Counted from the first letter of the stretch, positions 1-8,922 are shown. The stretch: DNA of 44,650 nucleotides from Sediminibacterium sp. (GCA_016786865.1 JAEUVE010000002.1:1-44650), one strand, 5' to 3'. Notes: a model not told the origin generated them from the letters alone. A program made the numbers and translations.

Positions 1-129
1 GACCTTAGTGTGGTGACAGATTATCAAGTAAAACGTGTTGAACAATTATTAAATGATAGACCAGTTAGAAAATTTAATTACTTAACCCCTAATCAAGTGC
101 TACAACAAAAAATTGCACTTATTACTTGA
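1..129 (+). CDS. IS30-family transposase, C-terminal end only
   Basis: The first 42 codons of the window are open and end at TGA 127-129. The translation ends with a segment containing RPVRKFNYLTPNQVL, which matches the conserved C-terminal tail of IS30-family DDE transposases (typically NxRPRKxLxYLTPxEV). IS30 transposases move IS30 elements by cut-and-paste or circle intermediates. The rest of the gene lies to the left of the window, so completeness cannot be judged. No convincing terminal inverted repeat was found in the 100 bases after the stop. It marks the left edge as a mobile, accessory segment. Confidence 0.75.
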   Translation, partial: DLSVVTDYQVKRVEQLLNDRPVRKFNYLTPNQVLQQKIALIT

Positions 130-497
130 ACTTAGATATTAAAAAAATAGTCTCCAGCTATATTTCTTCATCTGAATGCAAAATCCGATCGCAGAGATCA
201 GTTAAAACCGGATTATACGTTACAGCCGTTACCTATTGAAACTGACCATAGTAAAACGGACGAAACTTCCCCTCATTTATTATTCACAACACTTCCCTTC
301 AGTTATAATTAAATCTCGCAGCTGTGCAGCTGCAATAATCTCACACAGCATTCTTTTAATCGCATCATTTACTACACTTACATGACCACTAAAGACTAGA
401 TTAGCTAAAGCCAAATTACTGAAGCTTGGTCAGTATTCCAAACGCTGATGGGCGATATTCATCAGCCCAACTTTTGCCAAGCTGTTGTTAGCGACAG
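130..497. other. AT-rich stretch between the IS30 fragment and the first cassette-like gene
   Basis: No complete gene is visible. The stretch holds a 49-codon minus-strand open frame without a start (280-429), a tandem of two GCAGCTG palindromes separated by one T (318-333), and the hairpin-bearing repeat described at 444-502. The right end of the IS30 element should lie in its first 50-100 bases but could not be fixed by eye. Confidence 0.5.
280..429 (-). pseudogene. Possible 3' remnant of an unknown gene
   Basis: On the minus strand the frame from 429 to the TAA at 280-282 is open for 49 codons. It reads like a real protein end, with hydrophobic-helix composition and segments such as SVVNDAIKRM and EIIAAAQLRDLII. 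It has no good start codon at its 5' end and is closed upstream by a TGA at 430-432, inside the repeat that terminates the neighbouring gene. It may be the tail of a gene cut by recombination at that repeat. I do not recognise the family, and an open frame of this length can arise by chance, so this is a weak call. Confidence 0.2.
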
Positions 498-502
498 TTA
501 TT
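444..502 (-). repeat. Structured repeat, copy A, overlapping a stop codon
   Basis: This segment aligns without gaps to 1401-1459: I count about 39 of 59 identical bases, and 31 of 46 in the core 457-502. The identity is concentrated at the two ends and the centre varies. Copy A has an inner hairpin, GCTGATG (444-450) with CATCAGC (460-466), and an outer arm, AGCTTGG (423-429) with CCAAGCT (477-483). The TTA at 498-500 is the stop codon of the minus-strand gene and sits at offset 41 of the core in both copies. Conserved ends, a variable middle, two nested arms and placement at a gene's 3' end resemble integron attC sites, but the classic R-box consensus is only partly met. Confidence 0.6.
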
Positions 503-1232
503 TTGTGGCTTGAATATATCGAAATGTCAAATTTGCAATTGCAAGCCCAAATGATAGTGCAGCTGTTATATAAAACATAAAACTCAAAAAAGTAAATGAT
601 CGTAAAATTCGACCCTTGAGTCGATTGTTTCCTTCCTTTCTTTTCTCAAAAAAATCGTCCGGATGTCCAAAAGTTTCTGTAGTAATTCTATTAATATCTT
701 TTATTGCAAATTGTATTGATTTTTGACTCCACTCAGAATATTCTTGATAAAAAAGTCTGGCATTTTCATCAACGAATTTCCAATTTTCTTGAGAGACAAT
801 GTTCTTATGTTCTAGAATTGAAGGCATGTCAATTTTAAAGTCTTCCAGCATATATTGGTAAATCATTTCGGAAGTTTCCGTTTCTGAGATTTTTCTTGGA
901 TTATGCGGAAATTCTAACATTTTTAATTGTAAGTCAAATAAAGCTGAAAATGAATATGCAATATAGGAAGCGACTGCATAAAGCACTCTTCCTAGTATAC
1001 CACATAATATTGATATTACTAGAAAGATCAGTGTCCAGTTTATAGTTTGTTTTGTTACAAAATTTAATTTTTCTAAAGAGGAGAATATAAGCGCGATAGC
1101 ACCTGTTGAAAGTCCAATTAGCCAAACAATTATTTTATCGAAAAATTCAGACAGTTTGGTTCCTTGTTCTTTAAGGTCTTTATGAAACTCTTTAAAAATT
1201 TCAGCTAATAATTCAACATGTGATTTATTCAT
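498..1232 (-). CDS. Hypothetical multi-pass membrane protein (cassette-like gene)
   Basis: This is a 244-residue protein of no family I recognise. Residues about 1-30 are charged and amphipathic. Two hydrophobic segments follow in close succession: one around FDKIIVWLIGLSTGAIALIF, and a longer one beginning TINWTLIFLVISILCGILG. A soluble middle part of roughly 90 residues, rich in E, K and aromatics, comes next, and a final hydrophobic segment lies near the C-terminus (SFTFLSFMFYITAALSFGLA). This predicts an inner-membrane protein with one cytoplasmic or periplasmic domain. I chose the ATG at 1230-1232 because AGGAA lies just upstream. A longer start at 1274 would run through a palindromic CTAACGTTAG. 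The gene is AT-rich compared with the core genes, and its stop codon lies inside repeat copy A. Function is unknown. Confidence 0.7.
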   Translation of the reverse strand: MNKSHVELLAEIFKEFHKDLKEQGTKLSEFFDKIIVWLIGLSTGAIALIFSSLEKLNFVTKQTINWTLIFLVISILCGILGRVLYAVASYIAYSFSALFDLQLKMLEFPHNPRKISETETSEMIYQYMLEDFKIDMPSILEHKNIVSQENWKFVDENARLFYQEYSEWSQKSIQFAIKDINRITTETFGHPDDFFEKRKEGNNRLKGRILRSFTFLSFMFYITAALSFGLAIANLTFRYIQATK

Positions 1233-1342
1233 AGTATTCCTATAATTGCTGCTAACGTTAGAGCATTGAAGCAATTGAGAAATATTCTTCCGTCGCCTCT
1301 GGCTTATTGTTGCCGAATAAATATACCAAAAGTTGAGAACAT

Positions 1343-1362
1343 ATTCTGAGGATGCTCAGAAT
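1343..1362. repeat. Perfect 8 bp hairpin between the two cassette-like genes
   Basis: ATTCTGAG (1343-1350) and CTCAGAAT (1355-1362) are perfect inverted copies around a GATG loop. The hairpin lies about 90 bases downstream of the stop of the minus-strand gene 1455-2594. No T-tract follows on either strand, so a classical intrinsic terminator is unlikely. It may be part of the folded recombination or processing structure that includes repeat copy B. Confidence 0.5.
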
Positions 1363-1400
1363 CCCGTCAAGCTCGAACTGATGCAGGGAATTTTATTGAA

Positions 1401-1459
1401 GCTGAAAGATGCTATTCGTCAGCCCCAATTGCTGCAATGCAATGTTGGCGGGAGTTATT
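1401..1459 (-). repeat. Structured repeat, copy B, overlapping a stop codon
   Basis: This is the second copy of the element at 444-502. The arms GCTGA (1401-1405) and TCAGC (1419-1423) sit at the same spacing as in copy A. The distal block with TGTTGGCG and AGTTATT matches TGTTAGCG and AGTTATT in copy A. The TTA at 1455-1457 is the stop codon of the minus-strand gene 1455-2594, at exactly the same offset as in copy A. The central bases differ, as would be expected for a site whose structure rather than sequence is conserved. Confidence 0.6.
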
Positions 1460-2594
1460 CTTCAAGCTCTTTTGTTCTTTTGATAATTGTCTTGATGTCT
1501 AAATGTTTGTTTAGTTGAATTGCTTTTTGATAAAATGGAAGAGGTAATTTCTTTAGACTTCTCTTTTTTAACTCATTCGCTTCTGTGTCATAAAGTTGAT
1601 ATTTTGCGTCACCAAACTTTATTAATAAAGAAATTATTCTTTCCATTTGGTCTTTAATATTTATTTCTACGATTTTGTCTACGAGATTAAAGAATTCACT
1701 GTTGCTATTTTTGATATCATTCTTTGATTCATATCTTGTTAGAGACTCATCAATTTCGATTTTCTCAAGACGAGGGAAATTAAATTGAATATTTTTTGCA
1801 AACCAGAATTTATAATTCTCATTATAATAAATTCCAGAATCAACCCATTCTCCATAGAGTTGAGCAGTTTTTTGTATTGTTACACCCTTAAGTCCATTTT
1901 CTGTTCCGTGTATAATAATATCTTTCAAATCAGGGAAGTAGCCTTTAATCTGTTTTTCGGTTTTATATTGAACTATGCTATTTAAAAACTGTTCCTTGAA
2001 TTTTTCAAAGAATAGAATCACTTTGTCTATCAATGGAACTAAAAAATCATTCATAGAAACTCTGTCAAAACTTGTTCCTTCAATAACAAGCGGCTCAGAG
2101 TCAAATAAAATGTAATCGCCATCCGAAAACCCATAAGCTGAATGAAAAAATGTATTTCTTAATTGCTCAAAGTGAACACTTCCAAAAAAATCAATGGTAT
2201 TTGAATAATTGCAGTCACTCAAAATTTCTGTTACCATTCTTATTTTTTCTCCAGTTCCTAAAAGTCTGTCCTGTTTCTTGGTTTTCCAAAAAAGAAAAGA
2301 TGAACCGCCAAAACCTAATGTATTTTTACACAGGCTTCCTAAAATATTATAAAAATCACTATTCTCAAAAAATGTTGAGTAGAGTAATAAGCCAGTTCTT
2401 ACTTTTTCCTTGCCAGTATGTTTGTGGTATAAGCCCTTATAAAATTCTAATGCGTCAAACCACTCATAAAGATTAGATGATTCTTCGGGACTTGAAATGT
2501 GCTTGTAATTCAAAACGGTCAACAAGAATTGGAATTCATTATTCGTTTTTGCATCGTTAAATATTTGCTCTATTTCTTTTAAAGTATCGATCAT
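1455..2594 (-). CDS. Hypothetical protein with a HEPN-like RNxxxH motif
   Basis: This 379-residue, probably soluble protein is not assigned to a known family. Its most informative feature is R146-N147-T-F-F-H151 inside a predicted helix (QLRNTFFHSAYG). This fits the RNxxxH signature of HEPN domains, which are metal-independent RNases in many toxin and defence systems. The flanks (residues about 60-200) are helix-rich, as a HEPN core requires. The C-terminal half (about 200-379) contains long charged helices and no motif I can name. The gene ends inside repeat copy B and lies in the same orientation as the membrane-protein cassette. The stretch upstream of its start (TATATTTATT, GGCAATAATAA) partly resembles the stretch upstream of the neighbouring gene. 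RNxxxH-like hexapeptides can occur by chance, so nuclease activity is an inference. Confidence 0.65.
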   Translation of the reverse strand: MIDTLKEIEQIFNDAKTNNEFQFLLTVLNYKHISSPEESSNLYEWFDALEFYKGLYHKHTGKEKVRTGLLLYSTFFENSDFYNILGSLCKNTLGFGGSSFLFWKTKKQDRLLGTGEKIRMVTEILSDCNYSNTIDFFGSVHFEQLRNTFFHSAYGFSDGDYILFDSEPLVIEGTSFDRVSMNDFLVPLIDKVILFFEKFKEQFLNSIVQYKTEKQIKGYFPDLKDIIIHGTENGLKGVTIQKTAQLYGEWVDSGIYYNENYKFWFAKNIQFNFPRLEKIEIDESLTRYESKNDIKNSNSEFFNLVDKIVEINIKDQMERIISLLIKFGDAKYQLYDTEANELKKRSLKKLPLPFYQKAIQLNKHLDIKTIIKRTKELEE

Positions 2595-3022
2595 AGTAGG
2601 GTGTCGTTATTATTGCCACAAACAAATAAATATACGTAACTCACCTAAAAATTGCTTCTATACACCCCAAAAGCTTAGTATATACAATCCTTTACCTTAC
2701 AACTTTTATTTCACCAAAAGCAAAATGTAAGCAGGGTTTGTTGATAAATTCTAAATCGACTTTTGCGCTTCGAAGAGAAAAAATGAAGTAAAAAAGGGAA
2801 ATGAACAAAAAAAATGGACAAAATTATTTTTTTGCAGTTAAGAATTAACGTAAGCTATTATTTTCCAATTACTTACAATTAATATGGACAAAAATACACT
2901 GTACACTTGTTAAATAAGATATTTGAAGATAAAGGGAATTACTTCCCCTTATCTTTCGAACCATTAACTATTATGAACAAAACAAACTGATTCACCCAAC
3001 AGGTCAATCAGCATGAAAAAAG
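2595..3022. other. AT-rich intergenic stretch at the accessory/core boundary
   Basis: No gene is supported here. The stretch contains the upstream region of the minus-strand gene ending at 1455, several short A-rich tracts, and one good hairpin at 2928-2953. Base composition shifts from about one third GC here to near half GC in the gene to the right, so the accessory segment probably ends within or just after this stretch. Confidence 0.5.
2928..2953 (-). terminator. Candidate terminator hairpin downstream of the CoA-disulfide reductase gene
   Basis: Eleven-base arms, GATAAAGGGAA and TTCCCCTTATC, pair with one mismatch around a TTAC loop. On the minus strand the hairpin lies about 70 bases past the stop codon at 3023 and is followed by the T-containing but interrupted TTCAAATATC. 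The stem is stable and the position is right, but the weak U-tract lowers confidence. Confidence 0.4.
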
Positions 3023-4687
3023 TTATTTCAACAGCACTGCTTCCCTGCTGCATGGCTCCCATAATTTATAACCGCCGGAAATATTATATACCCTCGTGAA
3101 TTCATTTTGCAAAAGGATTCTTTGTGCCAGGTATCCTCTCAAACCGATCTGGCAATAAATGTAAATATCCCGATCTTTTGGAAGCTCGTTCAACCTGCCC
3201 CGCAGATCATCTACCGGAATATTAATTGCGCCCGGAATACTACCGGCTTTAAACTCATCTGGCATTCTTACGTCTACCAGTAAGTCGTTTTCACCAATTT
3301 CTGCCACTTTGGTCCAGGGAACCACCTGTATTCTTTTTTGGAGGATATTCTCTGCAACAAAACCGGCCATGTTCACGGGATCTTTGGCAGATGAGTATGG
3401 TGGCGCATACGCATGTTCAAATTCGGTCAGTTCATCGATTGTACTCCTGCGCTGAATCACCGAAGACAAAGTATCAATTCGTTTGTCTACACCATCTGTT
3501 CCAATGATCTGGGCTCCCAATAACCGGCCATCCTTGGGTGAAAACTGAATCTGTATGGTCATTTGTTCCGATCCGGGATAATAACCCGCATGTGAACCGC
3601 TGTGCGTGATGGATACCAGGTGTTCTATATTGGCGGCCTGAAGGTGCTTGCTGGCCACCCCGGCAACAGCAACAGTCAGATCAAATATTTTTACAATGGC
3701 AGTATTGATGGAACCATGGTATTGCTGCTGGTTGCCCAATACCATATTGTTGGCACAGATTCTTCCCTGCTTGTTGGCCGGCCCGGCCAGATAGGTTGGC
3801 ATACTGTTACCTGTGATTGGATTAATGAACTCAATGGCGTCTCCAACAGCATAGATATCCGGATCGGAAGTCTGCAGATACTCATTCACCAATATGCCCC
3901 GTCCTTTTCCGATTGTAATACCCGCATCCGCAGCCAGCCTTGTATCCGGCTTTACCCCGATGGAAAGAATCACCACATCTGCTTCCAAAGCAGCCTGATT
4001 CTTTACCTGAACCTCCAGACCTTTTTCCGAACTACTAAATCCGGTTACGGCTGTGTTCAGCATCAGGTTTACCCCTTTGGAACGGATATGCTGCTGCGCC
4101 AGCGCTGCGATGGAAAAATCCACCGGTGCCAGCACCTGGTTGCCCATTTCGATGATGGTAACCTGCATGCCCAGGTGGTGGAGATTTTCTGCCATTTCCA
4201 GCCCGATAAATCCGGCACCGATCACCACGGCTTTTCCTTTGGGGAAACGACTTACGAATGCTTTGATCTTATCTGTATCGGTTACATTCCGAAGGGTAAA
4301 AATCCCCTCGCTGTTGATGCCTTCCAGTGGCGGACGAACCGGTTCTGCGCCGGGAGACAATACCAGTTTATCGTACAACTCGGTATAGGTTTCCCCTGTC
4401 CGCAGTTTTTTTACCGTTACGTTTTTTGCTACTGGATCAATTTTCAATACCTCTGATTCTACCCGCGCATCTATATTAAAACGCTGCTTAAACGAAGCTG
4501 CTGTTTGAACAAAAAGCTTGTTCCTTTCCGTGATTACATCACCAATATAATATGGAAGTCCGCAATTGGCATAGGAAATATAACTTCCTTTCTCAAACAA
4601 AACAATGGATGCTTTTTCATCCATTCTTCTTAAACGGGCGGCGGTACTGGCTCCACCTGCTACGCCTCCTATAATAATGTATTTCAT
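3023..4687 (-). CDS. CoA-disulfide reductase-type flavoprotein with C-terminal rhodanese domain
   Basis: This 554-residue FAD/NAD(P)H-dependent disulfide reductase belongs to the family that reduces CoA disulfide or CoA persulfides. The N-terminal FAD fold shows GGVAGG (residues 7-12). The single redox cysteine of the CoADR/Nox group is C42 in ANCGLPYYIG. The NAD(P)H-binding fold carries GAGFIG (157-162). A dimerisation domain follows, and from about residue 455 a rhodanese domain whose active-site loop CQIGLRGY contains C512. Such CoADR-rhodanese fusions handle sulfane sulfur by passing a persulfide between the two cysteines. Both catalytic cysteines are present, so the fusion looks active. 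It stands alone, with no linked sulfur genes. The exact physiological substrate cannot be told from sequence. Confidence 0.9.
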   Translation of the reverse strand: MKYIIIGGVAGGASTAARLRRMDEKASIVLFEKGSYISYANCGLPYYIGDVITERNKLFVQTAASFKQRFNIDARVESEVLKIDPVAKNVTVKKLRTGETYTELYDKLVLSPGAEPVRPPLEGINSEGIFTLRNVTDTDKIKAFVSRFPKGKAVVIGAGFIGLEMAENLHHLGMQVTIIEMGNQVLAPVDFSIAALAQQHIRSKGVNLMLNTAVTGFSSSEKGLEVQVKNQAALEADVVILSIGVKPDTRLAADAGITIGKGRGILVNEYLQTSDPDIYAVGDAIEFINPITGNSMPTYLAGPANKQGRICANNMVLGNQQQYHGSINTAIVKIFDLTVAVAGVASKHLQAANIEHLVSITHSGSHAGYYPGSEQMTIQIQFSPKDGRLLGAQIIGTDGVDKRIDTLSSVIQRRSTIDELTEFEHAYAPPYSSAKDPVNMAGFVAENILQKRIQVVPWTKVAEIGENDLLVDVRMPDEFKAGSIPGAINIPVDDLRGRLNELPKDRDIYIYCQIGLRGYLAQRILLQNEFTRVYNISGGYKLWEPCSREAVLLK

Positions 4688-4803
4688 TGCTGCTGATCTA
4701 ATTTATACAAAGGAACAGCAATCCCTACAAATAATCTGTAACTTATGTTACCGGCAAATAAGTTCACTTAATACAACCTCTACCCGGTTATTGAACATAA
4801 AAA

Positions 4804-4827
4804 ATCCGCCCGGCAAACCGGGCGGAT
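4804..4827 (-). terminator. Intrinsic terminator of the gyrA-TPR operon
   Basis: ATCCGCCCGG and CCGGGCGGAT form a perfect 10 bp GC-rich stem around a four-base loop. On the minus strand it is followed by six T (complement of 4799-4804). It lies about 28 bases past the stop codon at 4856, the ideal position for ending the transcript that comes from gyrA. Confidence 0.85.
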
Positions 4828-4855
4828 GAGTATATTATTTCTTCTGAGAAAATGC

Positions 4856-6220
4856 TTATTTAAAGGAAGAATGCAGTGCGTCAAACTCCTTGTACTTGGC
4901 TTCAAGTGCATCAAATGCTTTTGGATCCTTACCCCTCACCTTGTTCATTTTATAAGAATACAGGTTAGCCAGAAAGTCTACCGTTTTATTGATCACATTT
5001 TTTTCGGTGTTGGTTCTGGTAGCTTTTTCTTTCAGAATCACATAAGACTTGGTTAACCAGTCGATTGCTACGTCCACATTATCTGTTGCTTCTTTCTCAA
5101 CCAGTTGATTGGCTTTCTTCAGCTCATCCACCTGTACTTTGAATTTAGCATCTTCTGCTGCTTTTTTCTTAGGGTCTTTGATAACAGGCTTGTTCGCATT
5201 CAACTGCTGTAAAGCACGGATATTGGCAGCATATCTATCGTCTGCCTCATTAAAGAAATTGTAGTAGATCACAGCCACATTATAAGCGGCAAGTGCATTC
5301 TGTGAATTTTTGCCGTATGCTTTTTTGAAAGCTTCCACACCTTTACGGGTATATTGATCATGAATGGAAGTATCTGCTTCCTTCAAACGAACATTCACAA
5401 ATACATCACCGAACTGCAGGTATTGATTTTCGGATAATGTACCTGCTGCATCACCTTTATCATAGAATGCTGCTTTTTCAGAAAGGTCAAAATTCTGATC
5501 TATGTACTCAATCTCGTAATCTTCCCAGTTCTCCTTAGGATATACTTCACGACCCAATGCTATATAACGGTCAAAAGAGGCTTTATCCTTTTTCTTGGTG
5601 TAATAGTCTGCCATGAACTTGTAAATATCCTGGAAGCTCTCTCCTGTTACTTTTGCTTCGGCCAAACGGGAATAATACTTGGCAGCCTGATCCATGTTTT
5701 GCGCATTCTGGTTGGCATATGCTGCATAAAGAATGGAAGTGGTATCGAATGCTGCTGTGGAATTAGCCCATTTGTTTTTGAAAATATAATCGCTGTAAAA
5801 AGTTGCAGTTTCAAAATCGAGGGCTGCTGAAGGCCATGTTTTTGTTTTAAAATCGTTCAGCCCGGTATTAAAAGAAGTAGAATACATGTCGAAGAAACCT
5901 TCTGCACCTTTTTCTTTCACCTGTGCCAAAGCAGGATCAATTTCAATGTATTTCTTAAAAGCTTCGTCTGCCTGCTTGGCTATATCCGGATACTTTGCTT
6001 TGAGCGCTTCATTCTTATAGATGGAAGCATATACTTTGGACTTCCAATACCAGGTTTCCGGTTTGTTCTGCGCTTTGGGATCTGCAACGAGTTTGTCTAC
6101 TTCTGTTTTAGCTTCTTCTGCTTTTCCCAGCAGCACCATGGTTTGGACTTTCTTGTAATCCTGCGCAATCGCAACATTTAAAACTACAATGCTGAAAATG
6201 ACGGAGAAAAAATACTTCAT
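4856..6220 (-). CDS. Secreted TPR-like protein, function unknown
   Basis: This 454-residue exported protein begins with a clear signal peptide (MKYFFSVIFSIVVLNVAIAQ, predicted cut after A19). The mature part is almost entirely helical, with repeated patterns typical of degenerate tetratricopeptide repeats: A-x-Y-x-x-K/R blocks such as AAKYYSRLAEAKV, and aromatic-Ala spacing. It is rich in K and D. It is probably a periplasmic scaffold or interaction protein. It starts 20 bases after the gyrA stop and shares its terminator, so the two are probably co-transcribed. I know of no functional link to gyrase. TPR assignment is by pattern only. Confidence 0.8.
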   Translation of the reverse strand: MKYFFSVIFSIVVLNVAIAQDYKKVQTMVLLGKAEEAKTEVDKLVADPKAQNKPETWYWKSKVYASIYKNEALKAKYPDIAKQADEAFKKYIEIDPALAQVKEKGAEGFFDMYSTSFNTGLNDFKTKTWPSAALDFETATFYSDYIFKNKWANSTAAFDTTSILYAAYANQNAQNMDQAAKYYSRLAEAKVTGESFQDIYKFMADYYTKKKDKASFDRYIALGREVYPKENWEDYEIEYIDQNFDLSEKAAFYDKGDAAGTLSENQYLQFGDVFVNVRLKEADTSIHDQYTRKGVEAFKKAYGKNSQNALAAYNVAVIYYNFFNEADDRYAANIRALQQLNANKPVIKDPKKKAAEDAKFKVQVDELKKANQLVEKEATDNVDVAIDWLTKSYVILKEKATRTNTEKNVINKTVDFLANLYSYKMNKVRGKDPKAFDALEAKYKEFDALHSSFK

Positions 6221-6240
6221 ATGGGGTCTTTTAAAATTGT

Positions 6241-8922
6241 TTAATTAATTGGTTCGCCGGCATCCATTGCATCCGGTTTGTTTTCCGTTTCGTTATCCGC
6301 AGACTCGTTGTTTTCTGCAGCATCTGCTACCGCATCGGTCGTTTGACCTTCGGCAGTCAGTTCCTGCTCATCGTTGTCCTGCTCTTCAATCTGAGAAATA
6401 GCGGCTATTTCATCGGTATCGTCCAGGCGAATCAGTTTAACTCCCTGCGTTGCCCTACCGGCCTCACGGATATCCACAATTCCTGTACGGATGGTAATAC
6501 CAGACTTACAGGTAATGATCAGATCTTCCACCTCTTTAACGTAAAGGATACCTACCAGCTGACCGGTTTTTTCGGTTACGCTGATGGTTTTAACACCTTT
6601 CCCGCCCCGGTTGGTAATCCGGTAGTCTTCGATCGCTGTTCGCTTACCAAATCCCTTTTCACTTACCACCAGTACCGTATGATCCGTATCGTCTTTGTTC
6701 ACACAAATCATGCCAACGACCTCATCGTTGTGATCGTCTACTTCAATACCGGCAACACCAATGGCACCTCTTCCGGTAGGACGAACTTTTTCTTCAGGGA
6801 AACGAATGGCACGGCCGCTCTTCACTGCCATCATGATCTCACTGTTTCCATTGGTCATTCTGGCTTCGAGTAATTCATCCCCTTCTACAATGGTAATGGC
6901 ATTCACTCCGTTTGCCCTTGGTCTGCTGAAATCTTCGAGAGAAGTTTTCTTGATGATACCCTTCTTGGTGCAGAGTACGATATAATGACTTTGAACAAAT
7001 TCCTTATCGTCGATTTTCTTCACATTGATGATGGCTTTCACCTTATCATCACCTGGCAACTGAATCAGGTTCTGTATGGCCCTGCCCTTGCTTTGCTTCT
7101 CTCCTTCCGGAATTTCATAAACACGCATCCAGTAACAACGACCTTTTTCTGTAAAGAAAAGTATGGTATCGTGTGTGGAAGCAACAAACAAATGCTCTAC
7201 GAAATCCTCTTCCCTGGTTTTGGATCCAACAGCTCCTCTACCACCCCGCTTCTGTTGGCGGTATTCCGAAGCTGAGGTCCGCTTGATGTAACCTAAATGA
7301 GAAATCGTGATCACCACGTCTTCATCTTCTATCAGGTCTTCTATGCGCATTTCATCAGCCAGGTACTGGATTTCGCTTTTACGCTCGTCTCCGAATTTGG
7401 CTTTGATTTCCAGTAATTCCGTTTTAATCAGATCGTAGCGCAGTTCTTCACTCGCCAACAAAGCCCTTAATCCTTTGATGGTTTGCATCAGGTTGTTAAA
7501 CTCTTCAACAATCTTATCGCGCTCCATGCCGGTTAAACGCTGCAGGCGGAGTTCCAGAATGGCTTTGGCCTGTGCTTCAGATAATCCTTCTTCCTGCTTG
7601 TAGAGTGCATCGGTGAGGTCTGCGAACATAGACTGGTTCAGGTACCATTTTTCTTCCTTACTCTTTTGAATCAGGCTCTCCCTGGCTTCATCCGGCGTTC
7701 TGCTGGCGCGGATCAGGCGAATTACTTCATCCAGATGATCCAGCGCTTTCAGGTAACCTTCCAGAATATGTGCTCGTTCTTCGGCCTTGCGCAGTTCAAA
7801 TTTGGCTCTTCTGATCACCACTTCCATCCGGAATTCAATGAACTCACTGATCAGATCGCGGAGGTTCATGATTTTAGGACGTCCCTTGCTCAATGCCACG
7901 TTATTGACACCATAACTGGTTTGCAGTTCTGTGTACTTGTACAACTGGTTGATCACCACCTGTGCAACGGCATCTTTTTTGAGTTCTACTACAATGCGGG
8001 TACCGTCTTTGTTACTTTGGTTACCCACATCGGCAATACCGTCTACTGTTTTATCTATCGCCAGCTGGCCAATTCTGTCTGTTAAGGTATCGCGGCTCAC
8101 CTGGTAAGGCACTTCGGTGATCACAATCATTTCCCTTCCGTTGGGCTTGGTTTCTACGGTACACTTACCCCTCACAACCACACGGCCTCTTCCGGTCAGC
8201 AATGCCTGGCGTACGCCTTCCATACCATAAATTACCCCTCCGGTCGGAAAATCCGGCGCTTTAACATGGTTCATGAGCTCCTCTATGGGAATGTCTCTGT
8301 TCTCCACATAAGCCACGCAACCATCGATTACTTCGTTGAGGTTATGCGGCATCATATTGGTGGCCATACCTACGGCAATTCCGGAGGAACCATTGATCAG
8401 CAATTGAGGTATGCGTGTTGGTAAAACGGTGGGTTCTTCCAGGGAATCATCAAAGTTCAGCTGAAAGTCTACGGTTTCTTTTTCAATATCATCGAGCATG
8501 GACTCTGCCAGCCGCTGCAACCTTGCTTCGGTGTAACGCATGGCAGCCGGCGGATCGCCATCCTGGTTACCAAAGTTACCCTGACGGTCTACCAGGGTGT
8601 ACCGAAGGGTCCACTCCTGCGCCATACGAACCAGGGTGTCGTAGATGGCGCTGTCTCCGTGCGGGTGGTATTTACCCATCACTTCACCCACAATACGGGC
8701 GGATTTCTTAAAAGGTTTGTTGCTGTTGTTACCCAGCTCGTTCATAGCATACAACACGCGGCGGTGTACAGGCTTAAAACCATCACGCACATCCGGCAGG
8801 GCACGACCCACAATTACCGACATCGAATAGTCGATGTAGGCCGTTTTCATCTGCTCCTCAATGTTCACCTGTATAATCCGATCGTTGTCGCTCGTTTGTT
8901 CCGGCAATAAATTTTCTTCCAT
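6241..8922 (-). CDS. gyrA: DNA gyrase subunit A
   Basis: GyrA is the DNA-cleaving and religating subunit of the A2B2 gyrase that introduces negative supercoils. The winged-helix/tower domain shows the catalytic tyrosine Y130 in [10 protein letters not shown]. The quinolone-resistance region GDSAIYD (89-95) keeps the wild-type serine (S91) and acidic (D95) residues. The C-terminal beta-pinwheel carries a GyrA box, QKRGGRG (557-563), which separates gyrase from topoisomerase IV ParC. The last 50 or so residues are a low-complexity acidic tail rich in D, E, N and A. At 893 residues it is of normal length. It is the first gene of a two-gene operon with the TPR protein. A -7-like motif lies about 60 bases upstream of the ATG. 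Confidence 0.98.
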   Translation of the reverse strand: MEENLLPEQTSDNDRIIQVNIEEQMKTAYIDYSMSVIVGRALPDVRDGFKPVHRRVLYAMNELGNNSNKPFKKSARIVGEVMGKYHPHGDSAIYDTLVRMAQEWTLRYTLVDRQGNFGNQDGDPPAAMRYTEARLQRLAESMLDDIEKETVDFQLNFDDSLEEPTVLPTRIPQLLINGSSGIAVGMATNMMPHNLNEVIDGCVAYVENRDIPIEELMNHVKAPDFPTGGVIYGMEGVRQALLTGRGRVVVRGKCTVETKPNGREMIVITEVPYQVSRDTLTDRIGQLAIDKTVDGIADVGNQSNKDGTRIVVELKKDAVAQVVINQLYKYTELQTSYGVNNVALSKGRPKIMNLRDLISEFIEFRMEVVIRRAKFELRKAEERAHILEGYLKALDHLDEVIRLIRASRTPDEARESLIQKSKEEKWYLNQSMFADLTDALYKQEEGLSEAQAKAILELRLQRLTGMERDKIVEEFNNLMQTIKGLRALLASEELRYDLIKTELLEIKAKFGDERKSEIQYLADEMRIEDLIEDEDVVITISHLGYIKRTSASEYRQQKRGGRGAVGSKTREEDFVEHLFVASTHDTILFFTEKGRCYWMRVYEIPEGEKQSKGRAIQNLIQLPGDDKVKAIINVKKIDDKEFVQSHYIVLCTKKGIIKKTSLEDFSRPRANGVNAITIVEGDELLEARMTNGNSEIMMAVKSGRAIRFPEEKVRPTGRGAIGVAGIEVDDHNDEVVGMICVNKDDTDHTVLVVSEKGFGKRTAIEDYRITNRGGKGVKTISVTEKTGQLVGILYVKEVEDLIITCKSGITIRTGIVDIREAGRATQGVKLIRLDDTDEIAAISQIEEQDNDEQELTAEGQTTDAVADAAENNESADNETENKPDAMDAGEPIN

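Noticed and set aside
1247..1275. Longer start at 1274 for the membrane-protein gene
   Set aside because: It would begin inside a CTAACGTTAG palindrome and lacks a ribosome-binding sequence, while the ATG at 1230-1232 has AGGAA just upstream.
3013..3096. Plus-strand 27-codon frame starting MKKVISTALLPCC, resembling a lipoprotein signal
   Set aside because: It overlaps most of its length with the end of the CoA-disulfide reductase gene on the other strand, stops after 27 codons and has no continuation.
3602..4456. Long plus-strand open frame of 284 codons
   Set aside because: It lies wholly antisense to the CoA-disulfide reductase gene, which shows clear motifs. The antisense product has no recognisable features.
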